Shown one piece after another: positions 45,347 through 53,559 of a stretch of DNA of 64,000 nucleotides. The position numbers and the translations under genes were made by a program. The DNA is from Pseudomonas viridiflava (GTDB lineage Bacteria; Pseudomonadota; Gammaproteobacteria; Pseudomonadales; Pseudomonadaceae), in the NCBI GenBank assembly GCA_900596015.1, contig UVIF01000012.1, forward strand, positions 248,001-312,000, written 5' to 3'. Positions within the stretch are counted from its first letter, which is position 1, and each line of letters opens with the position of its first letter. The notes beneath the pieces were generated by a model. That model was given only the letters and a program-made list of their open reading frames with translations, was not told the DNA's origin and did no database searches.

Positions 45347-46657
45347 TCAATACACCCGACGCCGCGGTGCCTGCATGGCACTGGCGATATCGGCAGCCAA
45401 CCGCGCAATATCGGCATGAGCCAGGTTGCCGACACTGACACGCACCGCCGGCCCGCTCTGCAACCGGAACGGCTGGCCCGCCTGGACTGCCCAGCCGGCG
45501 GCGGCCAACGCCTGCACCGTCGATGTCTCGTCAGTGACCGGCAGCCATACGTGCAGACCTTCACCCGCGCTGGACAGCCTCACACCGTTGAGTTCTAGCG
45601 CTTCGAGAAGCGAAAGCCGCCGGCTTCGATAGTTGGCGCCAACTGCCGTCAAACGATCCGCTTGCAGCATCGCGTTCCACAGGTGGGCGGTCAGCCGTTG
45701 CAGCAGCAGACTGACCCAGCGCGGACCGACCCGCTGCTGGCGTTGCATCTCGGCGTGCAAGGAAGCGCTGGCGCCCGCAATCGACACGCGCAGGTCGGGC
45801 CCGATGAACTTGCTGGTCGACAGCACATAGAGCCAATGTTGCGGCAGTGGCTGCAGATCGATAGCCGAGGCCTGGCTCAACGGCCCCCAATGATCGTCTA
45901 TTATCAGCAGGGTCTGGGTAGCGCCCTGCATGGCCTGCGACCACTGCCGCCACCGCTGGGCGTCGAACGAACAGCCGGTAGGGTTCTGCGCACGGGGAGT
46001 CAGCACCACGGCGGCTGCGCCGTGCAGCACTTCGGGCGGCGGTGGCAGCGCGCCATGGTCGTCCATGGCCAGTATCATCGGCTTGAGCTGCAGCCCGGTC
46101 AGCAGATCGCGCAAAGGCGGCCAGCAGGGATCTTCGATCAGAACCGTGGCGCCGGGTCGGCAGCGCGCACGCAGCGCTCTTTCCACGGCGTCCAGTGCTC
46201 CGCAATACACGCCCACGTGCTCGCTGGGTAATCGCTGGCTCACGAGCCAGTCGCGTGCCAGGCCGGATAGCTGTGGATCATCGCCGAACTGGTCGAAACC
46301 ATTCTGCTTGAAGTTGCGCAGCAGCCAGTCGTGATCAGCGGCTGGCAACAGCGCGGCATCCAGGTTGCCGCTGGCCATGTCGCACAGCCCTTCGGGAAGC
46401 ACGAAGCCATGTTCGGCGACCTCCGACGCAGGCGCGCTGATCCGAGTGCCGCGGCGCCCGTCGGTCACCACCATGCCGCTGTCGCGCAGCCTTCTGTAGG
46501 CCGCCGCAACGGTATTGGGGCTGACCTTGAGCTGCACTGCCAGGTCGCGGACCGAAGGCAGCGAAGCGTTTTGAAGCAAATCACCTTGCCGTATCTGTCG
46601 CTCGATGGCATCCGCGATCTCGACGGCAGTGCGCGCGTTCGTCAATAATGTATTCAT
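45347..46657 (-). CDS. MocR-family regulator (GntR HTH fused to aminotransferase fold)
   Basis: A 436-residue protein. Residues 1-75 are a GntR winged helix (SLPSVRDLAVQLKVSPNTVA). From about residue 90 an inactive-type class I aminotransferase domain follows, with the PLP lysine Lys283 in STSKFIGPDLR, NPTG (225-228) and the PLP Asp in IIDDHWG. MocR proteins sense PLP or amino-compounds and usually control the divergent gene. Here that is the amidotransferase operon, 28 bp away. The start codon lies inside the proposed operator, so autoregulation is likely. Confidence 0.88.
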   Translation of the reverse strand: MNTLLTNARTAVEIADAIERQIRQGDLLQNASLPSVRDLAVQLKVSPNTVAAAYRRLRDSGMVVTDGRRGTRISAPASEVAEHGFVLPEGLCDMASGNLDAALLPAADHDWLLRNFKQNGFDQFGDDPQLSGLARDWLVSQRLPSEHVGVYCGALDAVERALRARCRPGATVLIEDPCWPPLRDLLTGLQLKPMILAMDDHGALPPPPEVLHGAAAVVLTPRAQNPTGCSFDAQRWRQWSQAMQGATQTLLIIDDHWGPLSQASAIDLQPLPQHWLYVLSTSKFIGPDLRVSIAGASASLHAEMQRQQRVGPRWVSLLLQRLTAHLWNAMLQADRLTAVGANYRSRRLSLLEALELNGVRLSSAGEGLHVWLPVTDETSTVQALAAAGWAVQAGQPFRLQSGPAVRVSVGNLAHADIARLAADIASAMQAPRRRVY

Positions 46658-46682
46658 ACATTCATATTATTGTATTGGTACA
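46649..46682. promoter_or_regulatory. Double operator candidate between mocR and the amidotransferase operon
   Basis: TGTATTCATACA (46649-46660) and TGTATTGGTACA (46671-46682) are two inverted repeats of the type TGTA-N4-TACA-like, with starts 22 bp apart, i.e. on the same DNA face. The AT-rich stretch between them could hold the -10 elements of both promoters. MocR regulators commonly bind two such sites. Confidence 0.6.
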
Positions 46683-46685
46683 TAA

Positions 46686-47384
46686 ATGAAAAGTGCGTTG
46701 GTATTGCGGCATCTCGCCTTCGAAGACTTGGGCTGTCTGGCTCCGGTGGTGGAAGCCGAGGGCTATGAAATCCAGATGGTGGAGGCGCCACTGCACTCGT
46801 TGGCGTCGCTCGATGTGAGCTCGGCAGACCTGCTGATCGTTCTGGGTGGGCCCATCGGTGCTTTCGATGACGCCTCATATCCATTTTTGCTGGACGAACT
46901 CGAACTCATCCGCCAACGCCTGAGCAGCGGCAAACCCTTGTTGGGTATCTGCCTGGGCGCCCAGTTGATCGCCCGCGCCCTGGGCGCGGGCGTTGCCGCC
47001 ATGGGCCACACGGAAATCGGTTTCGGCCCTGTCACCTTGACCGAAGCCGGGCGCGCCTCGGTCCTCACGCCGCTGGTGCACGGCACACCCGTGCTGCACT
47101 GGCACGGCGATCAGTTCGAGATACCACCCCAGGCGACACTGCTCGCCAGCACCGACGCCTGCCCCCATCAGGCATTCAGCGTGGGCGATCAGGTGCTCGC
47201 GCTGCAATTTCATCTCGAGGTGGCACCGCAGGCACTCGAAGCATGGCTGGTCGGCCATGCCAACGAACTGCATCAACAGCGAATCGACCCCCGCGAGCTG
47301 CGCGCCCAGGCTCAGGCACTGGGTTCTGCAGGCGTAGAAGCAGCCCGCACGATCCTGATCGACTGGCTGGCGCGCCTGCGATGA
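46686..47384 (+). CDS. Class I glutamine amidotransferase-like protein
   Basis: A 232-residue stand-alone GATase1 domain, close to GuaA N-terminal and PuuD-like groups. The catalytic triad is visible: Cys89 in GICLGAQ, His176 and Glu178 in LQFHLE; LGGPIGAFDD gives the oxyanion loop. It should release ammonia from glutamine or hydrolyse a gamma-glutamyl amide. The acceptor is unknown. It is the first gene of the operon divergent from mocR and overlaps the MOSC gene by 4 bases (ATGA). Confidence 0.85.
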   Translation: MKSALVLRHLAFEDLGCLAPVVEAEGYEIQMVEAPLHSLASLDVSSADLLIVLGGPIGAFDDASYPFLLDELELIRQRLSSGKPLLGICLGAQLIARALGAGVAAMGHTEIGFGPVTLTEAGRASVLTPLVHGTPVLHWHGDQFEIPPQATLLASTDACPHQAFSVGDQVLALQFHLEVAPQALEAWLVGHANELHQQRIDPRELRAQAQALGSAGVEAARTILIDWLARLR

Positions 47385-48088
47385 GTGGGGCGCGGTCCGT
47401 CATCGAGTTGCGGCACGTGCTCGCGGGCAAGTCTCGCCGTTTTACGCGCCCAGGCAGTTTCACCGGTATCGACAAGGAGTCGGTGTGCGGACCGGTTGAA
47501 GTAGGAGCACTGGGAATAACAGGCGATCAGCAAGGGGACCGCCGCATCCATGGAGGCCCTGACAAAGCCCTTCACCACTACCCGTTTGAGCACTACCAGG
47601 CGTGGACACAGCTCATCGGCGAGCATCCACGCCTTGCACGGCCAGGCGCATTCGGCGAGAACCTGTCGACTGTCGGTCTCGACGAAAACACGGTTTGCTT
47701 GGGTGACCTCTTTCGCTGCGGCGACGTGCTCCTCGAAGTCAGCCAGACCCGCCAGCCTTGCTGGAAGCTCAACGACCGTTTCCAGGTGAGCGACATGGCC
47801 TTGCGAATGCAGGCCAGCGCGATGACCGGGTGGTACTACCGGGTTCTGGAAGCCGGGGTCCTGCGGGCGGGCGACCTACTCGTGCTGCAAGAGCGCCCGA
47901 TCCCTCGATGGTCGTTGCGAAGAATCATCGCATTGCTCTACGAGCGACCACTGGACGTTGCTGAGTTGAGCCAACTCTCGCAACTGCCGCTCGTGCCCTC
48001 CTGGCGCTCACTGGTAGAGCGTCGTCTCTCGACAGGCAGCATCGAAAACTGGAACGGCCGAGTGCTCGGTCCATCCTCAGGGGAATAG
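47381..48088 (+). CDS. YiiM-like MOSC domain protein
   Basis: A 235-residue MOSC protein. Family marks are GDRRIHGGPDKALHHYP (about residues 52-68), GAFGENLSTVGL and TRQPCWKLNDRF, with Cys127 placed where YiiM proteins have the cysteine thought to bind molybdenum. A C-terminal helical 3-alpha-like part (RWSLRRIIALLYERPLDV) follows. Enteric YiiM and YcbX confer resistance to N-hydroxylated bases by reducing them with molybdenum cofactor. The start at 47381 is coupled to the amidotransferase stop. It has no ferredoxin domain of its own. Confidence 0.85.
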   Translation: MSGARSVIELRHVLAGKSRRFTRPGSFTGIDKESVCGPVEVGALGITGDQQGDRRIHGGPDKALHHYPFEHYQAWTQLIGEHPRLARPGAFGENLSTVGLDENTVCLGDLFRCGDVLLEVSQTRQPCWKLNDRFQVSDMALRMQASAMTGWYYRVLEAGVLRAGDLLVLQERPIPRWSLRRIIALLYERPLDVAELSQLSQLPLVPSWRSLVERRLSTGSIENWNGRVLGPSSGE

Positions 48089-48093
48089 GAAAT

Positions 48094-48321
48094 ATGGAAT
48101 ACCTTCGCGTCACCGTTCATTTGAACCAGACCTATTGGTGCCAGATAGACATAGAGCACGCAGCTGCCGAGATGGCATTGGCGGATGTGCTCCGCCGGTT
48201 TCCCGAGGGCGAGGGCTACAGCGTGGAAGTGCAGCGCAAGACCGGTGAGCGTCGATTGCTGGAATCCACACCCGAAGGGATTCGGTTGCTGTATGCGCAG
48301 GGAGTTTTCACCAAGACCTGA
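48094..48321 (+). CDS. Uncharacterised 75-residue protein
   Basis: I do not recognise this protein. It is 75 residues, soluble and mildly charged, and starts MEYLRVTVHLNQTYWCQIDI; it looks like an alpha/beta fold with one Cys (residue 16). A ribosome site TAGGAAAT precedes the ATG and the start is only 5 bp after the MOSC stop, so it is very likely real and in the operon. A gap of 61 bp separates it from the oxygenase gene. It could be a small accessory or regulatory subunit for the oxygenase, by analogy of position only. Confidence 0.65.
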   Translation: MEYLRVTVHLNQTYWCQIDIEHAAAEMALADVLRRFPEGEGYSVEVQRKTGERRLLESTPEGIRLLYAQGVFTKT

Positions 48322-48382
48322 ACGCCATTGTCGGCATCATTGGGTCAACATTTATCGGTATAGAGGTAGTCGGCAATTGAAT

Positions 48383-49285
48383 ATGGAAGTCAGTCTGGAA
48401 AGCCATGATGGCGTCAGGAACATGCTGGAGAAGTTGTCTTCTTTGTGGAACGTGCGAGCGGCGGTCAACAACGAGATGACACCGTACGGTGAATTGCTCT
48501 TCGAGCCCGGCAGGTTGGACTTCAGCGAGTCGCTGGTTCCATTCCGAAGGCATCCCACCTGGGAAGCGGCTACCGCTGAAATGAAATCCAGATGCCTGTC
48601 CTACGGCTGGATTATCTATAACCTCAAAACCGTTTATATCGAATGCGACATCGTGACGCCTGCTTGCGAGGACATCATCAAAAGGCCACCTGTCGAGTCC
48701 CGCAACCGCGACATCCTGCAGCGGGTGATGTCGGAAGCGCTGCTCGACGAAGCGCTCCATACCAAGATGTCGGTCACGGCATGCAATTACATCTATCTGA
48801 ACCGAAAGCTGCCTTACCTTGATTTCAGTGACTTCAATCTCATCCGCTGGCGAGATCAGATATTGTCTACGTGCACGGCTGAATGGCAACGGCGGCTGAC
48901 TCGATTCGGTATTGCCTGTGCCAGCGAAACCTTGATCACCGACTATCTCAAAACCTTGTCGGAGGATGATTCCATCCAGCAAGTGTGCCATGAGGTAACC
49001 CGCACTCACGCAGTGGACGAATGGAGCCATTCAAGTGTTTTCAGCTTTGTAGCGTGCGATATCGTTCATACCCTCAGTGTTCGCGAGCGGGGGTACTTGC
49101 AAGCTGTAATTGCCAAGACCGTGGAGATGTTTGCCGACAATGAGCTGGGTGCCTGGGCTCAGGCACTTTCTTTGGCGGGGTTCAAGGGCTATGAGGCAAT
49201 GCTTCTGGAGTGCTCTGGGTCAAGCGGAGTAGAGGTCTACAACGAGTCGGTTTTCAGTCTCCTCGCACGTATAGGTCTGGAATAG
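48383..49285 (+). CDS. AurF-family di-iron oxygenase (probable N-oxygenase)
   Basis: A 300-residue protein. It matches the metal-site spacing of AurF (p-aminobenzoate N-oxygenase): Glu113-x2-His116 in LDEALH, Glu182, His209, then Glu213-x2-His216 in VDEWSH. AurF has E136-x2-H139, E196, H223, E227-x2-H230, so the 31, 4 and 3 spacings agree. The remaining ligand is probably Glu87. Such enzymes oxidise amines to hydroxylamines or nitro groups, or hydroxylate amino acids. ATG 48383 is used; TTG 48377 is closer to GAGG. Base use is more AT-rich than in flanking core genes. The stop touches the next ATG. Confidence 0.8.
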   Translation: MEVSLESHDGVRNMLEKLSSLWNVRAAVNNEMTPYGELLFEPGRLDFSESLVPFRRHPTWEAATAEMKSRCLSYGWIIYNLKTVYIECDIVTPACEDIIKRPPVESRNRDILQRVMSEALLDEALHTKMSVTACNYIYLNRKLPYLDFSDFNLIRWRDQILSTCTAEWQRRLTRFGIACASETLITDYLKTLSEDDSIQQVCHEVTRTHAVDEWSHSSVFSFVACDIVHTLSVRERGYLQAVIAKTVEMFADNELGAWAQALSLAGFKGYEAMLLECSGSSGVEVYNESVFSLLARIGLE

Positions 49286-50365
49286 ATGGTGCTTTCGGCC
49301 AAGAACAATTCATCTGTCGCAGAGCCAGTTGGGCCAGGTTTTCTACGGTGCGATGTGGCGTGCGACGTCGCCGAGAACGCGAGGAGATTTGTCTTCACGG
49401 TGCTCAATGAACAGCGTGAAGAAGAATATGTCCCTGGCCGCTACCTGATACTTGAATACGCAGGTGCTGCCGGCCAGGTTCGCACGGCCTGCTATTCGAT
49501 AGTGGCCTGCCCCACGCGTTGGCAGGTTGAGATCATCGTCCAGCGCGTGCCTTCCAAAGGGTTGTCAGAGACGATGTTCAATCATCTGATGGTCGGCGCC
49601 TTGGTGCGCTGTGTGGGCGTTGCAGGGGATATCACGGCGCAACAGCTTTCAGGCTTGGATAGCGTGGCGCTGTTGGCTGGTGGTATCGGTTTTACCTTGC
49701 CTTGGGCATTGATACGCGAATTCAGGCAATGGGCACGGCAAGGCCGCCGAGTGCCACGGATCACGTTGCTGTTGTGCACGCCCTCTCTGGAAGCCGTGCC
49801 ATGCTTCGCCGAGTTGATGACCCTGGAGCTTACCGAACGCTGGCTCACCTTGCGCATCCATGTCACCCGCCAGTCCTTGTACCAAGACAACGGCAGCTTG
49901 TGGAGGGGACGTCCAAGCCAGCAGGTACTGGATGCCCTGGCGGCGTCGCAAGGCATTGTAATCTGCGGAAGCCAGGCATTCGCTGTAGGAATGCACCAGG
50001 CCATGCAGGTTCGGCATGGCGGAGCCCAGTACTTTATCGAAGCATTCAGCTCGGCCGATTCGCCGTTGCCTGCCAAGCAGGCCGACACTGGAACAGTGCG
50101 TTTGAAGATACCCGCATCAGGTGCCGAATTTGATGCGGTTCAGTCGTTGACGCTGCTCGAGCAGTTAGAATCCCAGGGCCTGAAAGTGCGCAGTCAGTGT
50201 CGTGCTGGAATTTGTGGTGCCTGCAAGATCAAAGTCCTGAAAGGGGAATGTCGCAGCGAGGCCGATTTTGCACTGAGCGCACAGGAGCGCGCGGCTGGTT
50301 ACGCATTGGCGTGTTGCAGCTATCCTGTGGGCGATGAGCTCACCCTCTGTCTCCGGACCTCGTGA
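49286..50365 (+). CDS. Flavin/2Fe-2S oxidoreductase, phthalate dioxygenase reductase type
   Basis: A 359-residue reductase with the domain order flavin - NAD(P)H - ferredoxin. The flavin site is RTACYSI (66-72), the nucleotide loop AGGIGFTLP (131-139), and the plant-type 2Fe-2S ligands are Cys305, Cys310, Cys313 and Cys343 (CRAGICGAC ... ACC). It should pass electrons from NAD(P)H to a partner oxygenase. The gene abuts the AurF-like gene with no gap, which makes that enzyme the obvious partner. A MOSC reductase is a second candidate. Base composition is as unusual as the oxygenase gene. Confidence 0.88.
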   Translation: MVLSAKNNSSVAEPVGPGFLRCDVACDVAENARRFVFTVLNEQREEEYVPGRYLILEYAGAAGQVRTACYSIVACPTRWQVEIIVQRVPSKGLSETMFNHLMVGALVRCVGVAGDITAQQLSGLDSVALLAGGIGFTLPWALIREFRQWARQGRRVPRITLLLCTPSLEAVPCFAELMTLELTERWLTLRIHVTRQSLYQDNGSLWRGRPSQQVLDALAASQGIVICGSQAFAVGMHQAMQVRHGGAQYFIEAFSSADSPLPAKQADTGTVRLKIPASGAEFDAVQSLTLLEQLESQGLKVRSQCRAGICGACKIKVLKGECRSEADFALSAQERAAGYALACCSYPVGDELTLCLRTS

Positions 50366-50473
50366 AACGGACAGCGCGGGGGCGTGCCCGGTATCATGTG
50401 GGGTTCATCACGGCGCCCATGTTGCAGTGGATAACGCGCCCATCACACTGCTCGTCCTTTGGCCCAGGTTCCC

Positions 50474-51082
50474 ATGCTGCTGACCCTCTACCTCATCGCC
50501 ATCACCGCTGAAGCCATGACCGGTGCCTTGTCCGCAGGGCGGCGCGGTATGGACTGGTTCGGTGTGGTGCTGATCGCCTGTGTGACCGCGCTCGGCGGTG
50601 GCTCGATGCGCGACGTGTTGCTGGGCCACTATCCGCTGACGTGGGTCAAGCACCCGGAATACCTGGTGCTCACCAGCGTGGCGGCGCTGGTGACGATTTT
50701 CATCGCGCCACTCATGCGCCGCCTGCGCTCGCTGTTTCTGGTGCTCGATGCGCTGGGGCTGGTGGCGTTTACCCTGATCGGTACCATGACCGCGCTGGAG
50801 CTGGGCCACGATTATCTGGTGGCGTCCATCAGCGGCATGATCACCGGGGTCTTCGGCGGCATCCTGCGCGATATCCTCTGCAACGACATTCCCCTGGTGT
50901 TCCGCCGTGAGCTGTATGCCAGCGTCTCATTCGCTGCGGCGTGGTGCTTTCTGGGTTGCACCTACCTGGAGCTGGTGCCGATTCAGGCGCTGTCGATCAC
51001 CCTGTTCGGCGGTTTTCTGCTGCGCCTGTTGGCTATCCGTTTCCACTGGGAAATGCCCAAATTCGTCTACGACGATCGTTGA
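50474..51082 (+). CDS. Trimeric intracellular cation channel family protein (YicG/UPF0126)
   Basis: A 202-residue inner-membrane protein with seven predicted helices and two TRIC/UPF0126 repeats. Each repeat has the glycine-rich GGG(S/I)(M/L)RD motif: ALGGGSMRDVLLG and GVFGGILRDILCND. Bacterial homologues form K+-permeable trimers. ATG 50474 is chosen with AGGT upstream; an earlier TTG adds five residues. The 3' end overlaps the queG 3' end by 16 bp. Confidence 0.88.
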   Translation: MLLTLYLIAITAEAMTGALSAGRRGMDWFGVVLIACVTALGGGSMRDVLLGHYPLTWVKHPEYLVLTSVAALVTIFIAPLMRRLRSLFLVLDALGLVAFTLIGTMTALELGHDYLVASISGMITGVFGGILRDILCNDIPLVFRRELYASVSFAAAWCFLGCTYLELVPIQALSITLFGGFLLRLLAIRFHWEMPKFVYDDR

Positions 51083-52137
51083 GCATGGGCCGCGAGGGCC
51101 CATTCGACGTGTTCGCGGACCAGCTCGCTGGGGTGCTCACGGCGTGCCTTCAAGGCTTCGAGTACCGGGATGCTCGACGGCGCGTTGCCCAGCCCGACCG
51201 CTAGGTTGCGCAGAAAGCGCTCGTAACCGGCGCGGCGCAGGGGCGAGCCCTCGGTGCTGCTCAGAAACCGGTCTTCATCCCACAGGAACAGCTGCGCCAG
51301 CTCGGCATTGTCCAGTTGATGCCGCGGCTGGAAATCCCCTTCGCCCGAAGGGCGGGCGAAGCGGTTCCACGGGCAGACGATCTGACAGTCGTCACAACCG
51401 AACACACGGTTGCCGATCAGCGGCCGCAGCTCGGTAGGAATGGGGCCCTTGAGCTCTATAGTCAGATAGGAAATGCAGCGACGAGCATCCAGCACGTAGG
51501 GCCCGACGAAGGCGGCGGTAGGGCAGATATCCAAACAGGCCGTGCAGCGCCCGCAATGCTCGCTGGCGTGGGGCTCGTCGACCGGTAACGGCAGTTCGAC
51601 GAACAGTTCGGCGAGGAAGAAGTAGCTGCCGGCCTTGCGGTTGAGTACCAGGGTATTCTTGCCGATCCAGCCCAGCCCCGCTTCCTGGGCAATGGCTTTC
51701 TCCAGCACCGGCGCGCTGTCGACGAAGGCGCGGAAGCCGAACGGGCCGATGTCCTGCTGGATGCGCTCGGCCAGGTGCTGCACTCGTTTGCGGATCAGCT
51801 TGTGGTAGTCGCGGCCCAGAGCATAGCGCGAGACGTAGGCTTTTTCCGGCTCGGCCAGGCGTTGCGCCATTTGTGTGTCGCCGGGCAGGTAGTCCATGCG
51901 CAGCGAAACGACCCGCAAGGTGCCCGGCACCAGTTGCTCAGGGTGTGAGCGCTTGCTGCCATGGGCGGCCATGTAGTCCATTTCGCCATGGTAGCCAGCC
52001 TCCAGCCAGCGCTGCAGGTGTCGTTCATGCTCGCCAAGGTCCAGGCCTGCGATGCCGACTTGCTGGAAACCCAGTTCGCGTCCCCATTGCTTGATGGAGA
52101 GCGCCAGGGCGGGAAGGTCTATGGTGAGAGCAGGCAT
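51067..52137 (-). CDS. queG: Epoxyqueuosine reductase
   Basis: QueG (356 residues) carries out the last step of queuosine formation in tRNA, using cobalamin and two [4Fe-4S] clusters. The cluster motifs are CGRCTACLDICP and CDDCQIVCPWNRF. The substrate-region Asp in YHGEMDYM and the opening IKQWGRELGFQQVGIAGLD fit the family. It diverges from nnrD; the start codons are about 66 bp apart. Confidence 0.94.
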   Translation of the reverse strand: MPALTIDLPALALSIKQWGRELGFQQVGIAGLDLGEHERHLQRWLEAGYHGEMDYMAAHGSKRSHPEQLVPGTLRVVSLRMDYLPGDTQMAQRLAEPEKAYVSRYALGRDYHKLIRKRVQHLAERIQQDIGPFGFRAFVDSAPVLEKAIAQEAGLGWIGKNTLVLNRKAGSYFFLAELFVELPLPVDEPHASEHCGRCTACLDICPTAAFVGPYVLDARRCISYLTIELKGPIPTELRPLIGNRVFGCDDCQIVCPWNRFARPSGEGDFQPRHQLDNAELAQLFLWDEDRFLSSTEGSPLRRAGYERFLRNLAVGLGNAPSSIPVLEALKARREHPSELVREHVEWALAAHAQRSS

Positions 52138-52203
52138 GCGAGCGAGGAAACCGGTGCGGAGGTGGGTATAATTCTGCCAGACATCGACAGCAAAGGTTCA
52201 AGC

Positions 52204-53085
52204 ATGCCGCCAGACACGCAAATTCCCGACGCAGGGCAACGCCAGCCTTCGCCCGCCGTGCAACTCAACCCGGCCACCTTGCCGGTTCTGGCCGCGCGGT
52301 CGATGGATGCGCACAAGGGCATGTATGGCCGTGTACTGGTGATCGGTGGCGACCATGGCACCGGCGGTGCGGCCTTGCTCAGCGCGCAGAGTGCCCTGCG
52401 CAGCGGGGCCGGCATGGTAACGCTGGCCACCCGCGGCGAGCACGTGGCGCCGGCGCTGGCGCGTCTGCCGGAAGTGATGGTTGCCGATATCGCCTCGGCC
52501 AACCAGCTCCGCGCGTTGGCCGAGGCTGCCACGGTGCTGGTGGTCGGGCCCGGCCTGGGGCAAGCCAGCTGGGGCCGCAGCCTGCTGTCGGTGGCGGCCA
52601 GCCAGGACAAGCCTCAGGTCTGGGACGCCGATGCACTGAATCAGTTGGCCCAGGGCACCGTCACGCTGCCCGCCGATGCGGTGCTGACCCCGCACCCTGG
52701 CGAAGCGGCGCGGTTGCTCGGCATTTCCACCCAGCAGGTGCAGGAAGATCGCCCTGCGGCAGCCCTAGGCCTGGCCCGGCAGTACGCGGCGGTGTGTGTG
52801 CTCAAGGGTGCCGGCAGCCTGATCGCGACGCCTGATGGCCGCTTGGCGATCTGCGAGCACGGTCATCCGGCCATGGCCACCGGTGGCCTGGGCGACGTGC
52901 TCGCCGGGCTGGTCGGCGCGCTGCGTGCCCAGGGTCTGGACGGCTACGATGCGGCCTGTCTGGGCGTGTGGCTGCATGCCTGCGCCGGAGAGCGATCGGG
53001 CGAGAGCGGCCGCGGCCTGGCCGCCAGTGATCTGATCCCTGCCATTCGTCAGTTGCTCGAGGAGCATTATCCGTGTCTGAAGTAG
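52204..53085 (+). CDS. nnrD: ADP-dependent (S)-NAD(P)H-hydrate dehydratase
   Basis: A 293-residue YjeF C-terminal (ribokinase-like) domain that repairs hydrated NAD(P)H. Marks are KGMYGRVLVIGGDHGTGGAA, PHPGEAARLL and ATGGLGDVLAGL. It lacks the N-terminal epimerase domain of E. coli YjeF, so NnrE must be separate. AAAGG lies before the ATG, and a TATAAT at 52167-52172 could be its -10. The last 13 bases overlap tsaE. Confidence 0.92.
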   Translation: MPPDTQIPDAGQRQPSPAVQLNPATLPVLAARSMDAHKGMYGRVLVIGGDHGTGGAALLSAQSALRSGAGMVTLATRGEHVAPALARLPEVMVADIASANQLRALAEAATVLVVGPGLGQASWGRSLLSVAASQDKPQVWDADALNQLAQGTVTLPADAVLTPHPGEAARLLGISTQQVQEDRPAAALGLARQYAAVCVLKGAGSLIATPDGRLAICEHGHPAMATGGLGDVLAGLVGALRAQGLDGYDAACLGVWLHACAGERSGESGRGLAASDLIPAIRQLLEEHYPCLK

Positions 53086-53543
53086 AAATCTACCTGGAAG
53101 GCGAGCCGGCCATGCTCGCGTTCGGTGCGCGCATGGCAGAGGTTACCCAAGGCCGCGGATTGATCTTTCTTGAAGGTGATCTGGGCGCCGGCAAGACCAC
53201 CTTTTCCCGAGGCTTGATCCGCGGCCTGGGCCACGTTGGGGCAGTCAAGAGCCCTACCTTCACCCTGGTCGAACCCTACGAGATCGGCCCTATAAAAGCC
53301 TTTCACTTCGACCTCTATCGTCTTGTTGATCCAGAGGAATTGGAGTATTTGGGCATCCGCGACTACTTTGAAGAGGACGCTTTGTGCCTGATCGAGTGGC
53401 CCCAACAAGGCGCAGGCTTTTTGCCAAAGCCGGACCTGACCATTACCATAAGCCCGCAAGCGGCTGGAAGGCTGTTGAAGTTATCGCCACAGGGCTCACG
53501 CGGTGAGTCCTGGTGTGCCGCTGTGGCACAGAAATCCAAATAA
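53073..53543 (+). CDS. tsaE: tRNA threonylcarbamoyladenosine biosynthesis ATPase
   Basis: TsaE (156 residues) is the ATPase that resets the TsaB-TsaD complex in t6A37 synthesis. The Walker A is EGDLGAGKTT (Lys41); SPTFTLVEPYE, HFDLYRL and EWPQQG are typical. The start is GTG at 53073, within the end of nnrD, so the genes are translationally coupled. Confidence 0.95.
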   Translation: MSEVEIYLEGEPAMLAFGARMAEVTQGRGLIFLEGDLGAGKTTFSRGLIRGLGHVGAVKSPTFTLVEPYEIGPIKAFHFDLYRLVDPEELEYLGIRDYFEEDALCLIEWPQQGAGFLPKPDLTITISPQAAGRLLKLSPQGSRGESWCAAVAQKSK

Positions 53544-53559
53544 ATTGATGGGGTTAGGT

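Noticed and set aside
48308..49030. A minus-strand frame of 240 codons opposite the AurF-like gene
   Set aside because: The plus-strand product has all AurF ligands at correct spacing; the opposite frame has no motif.
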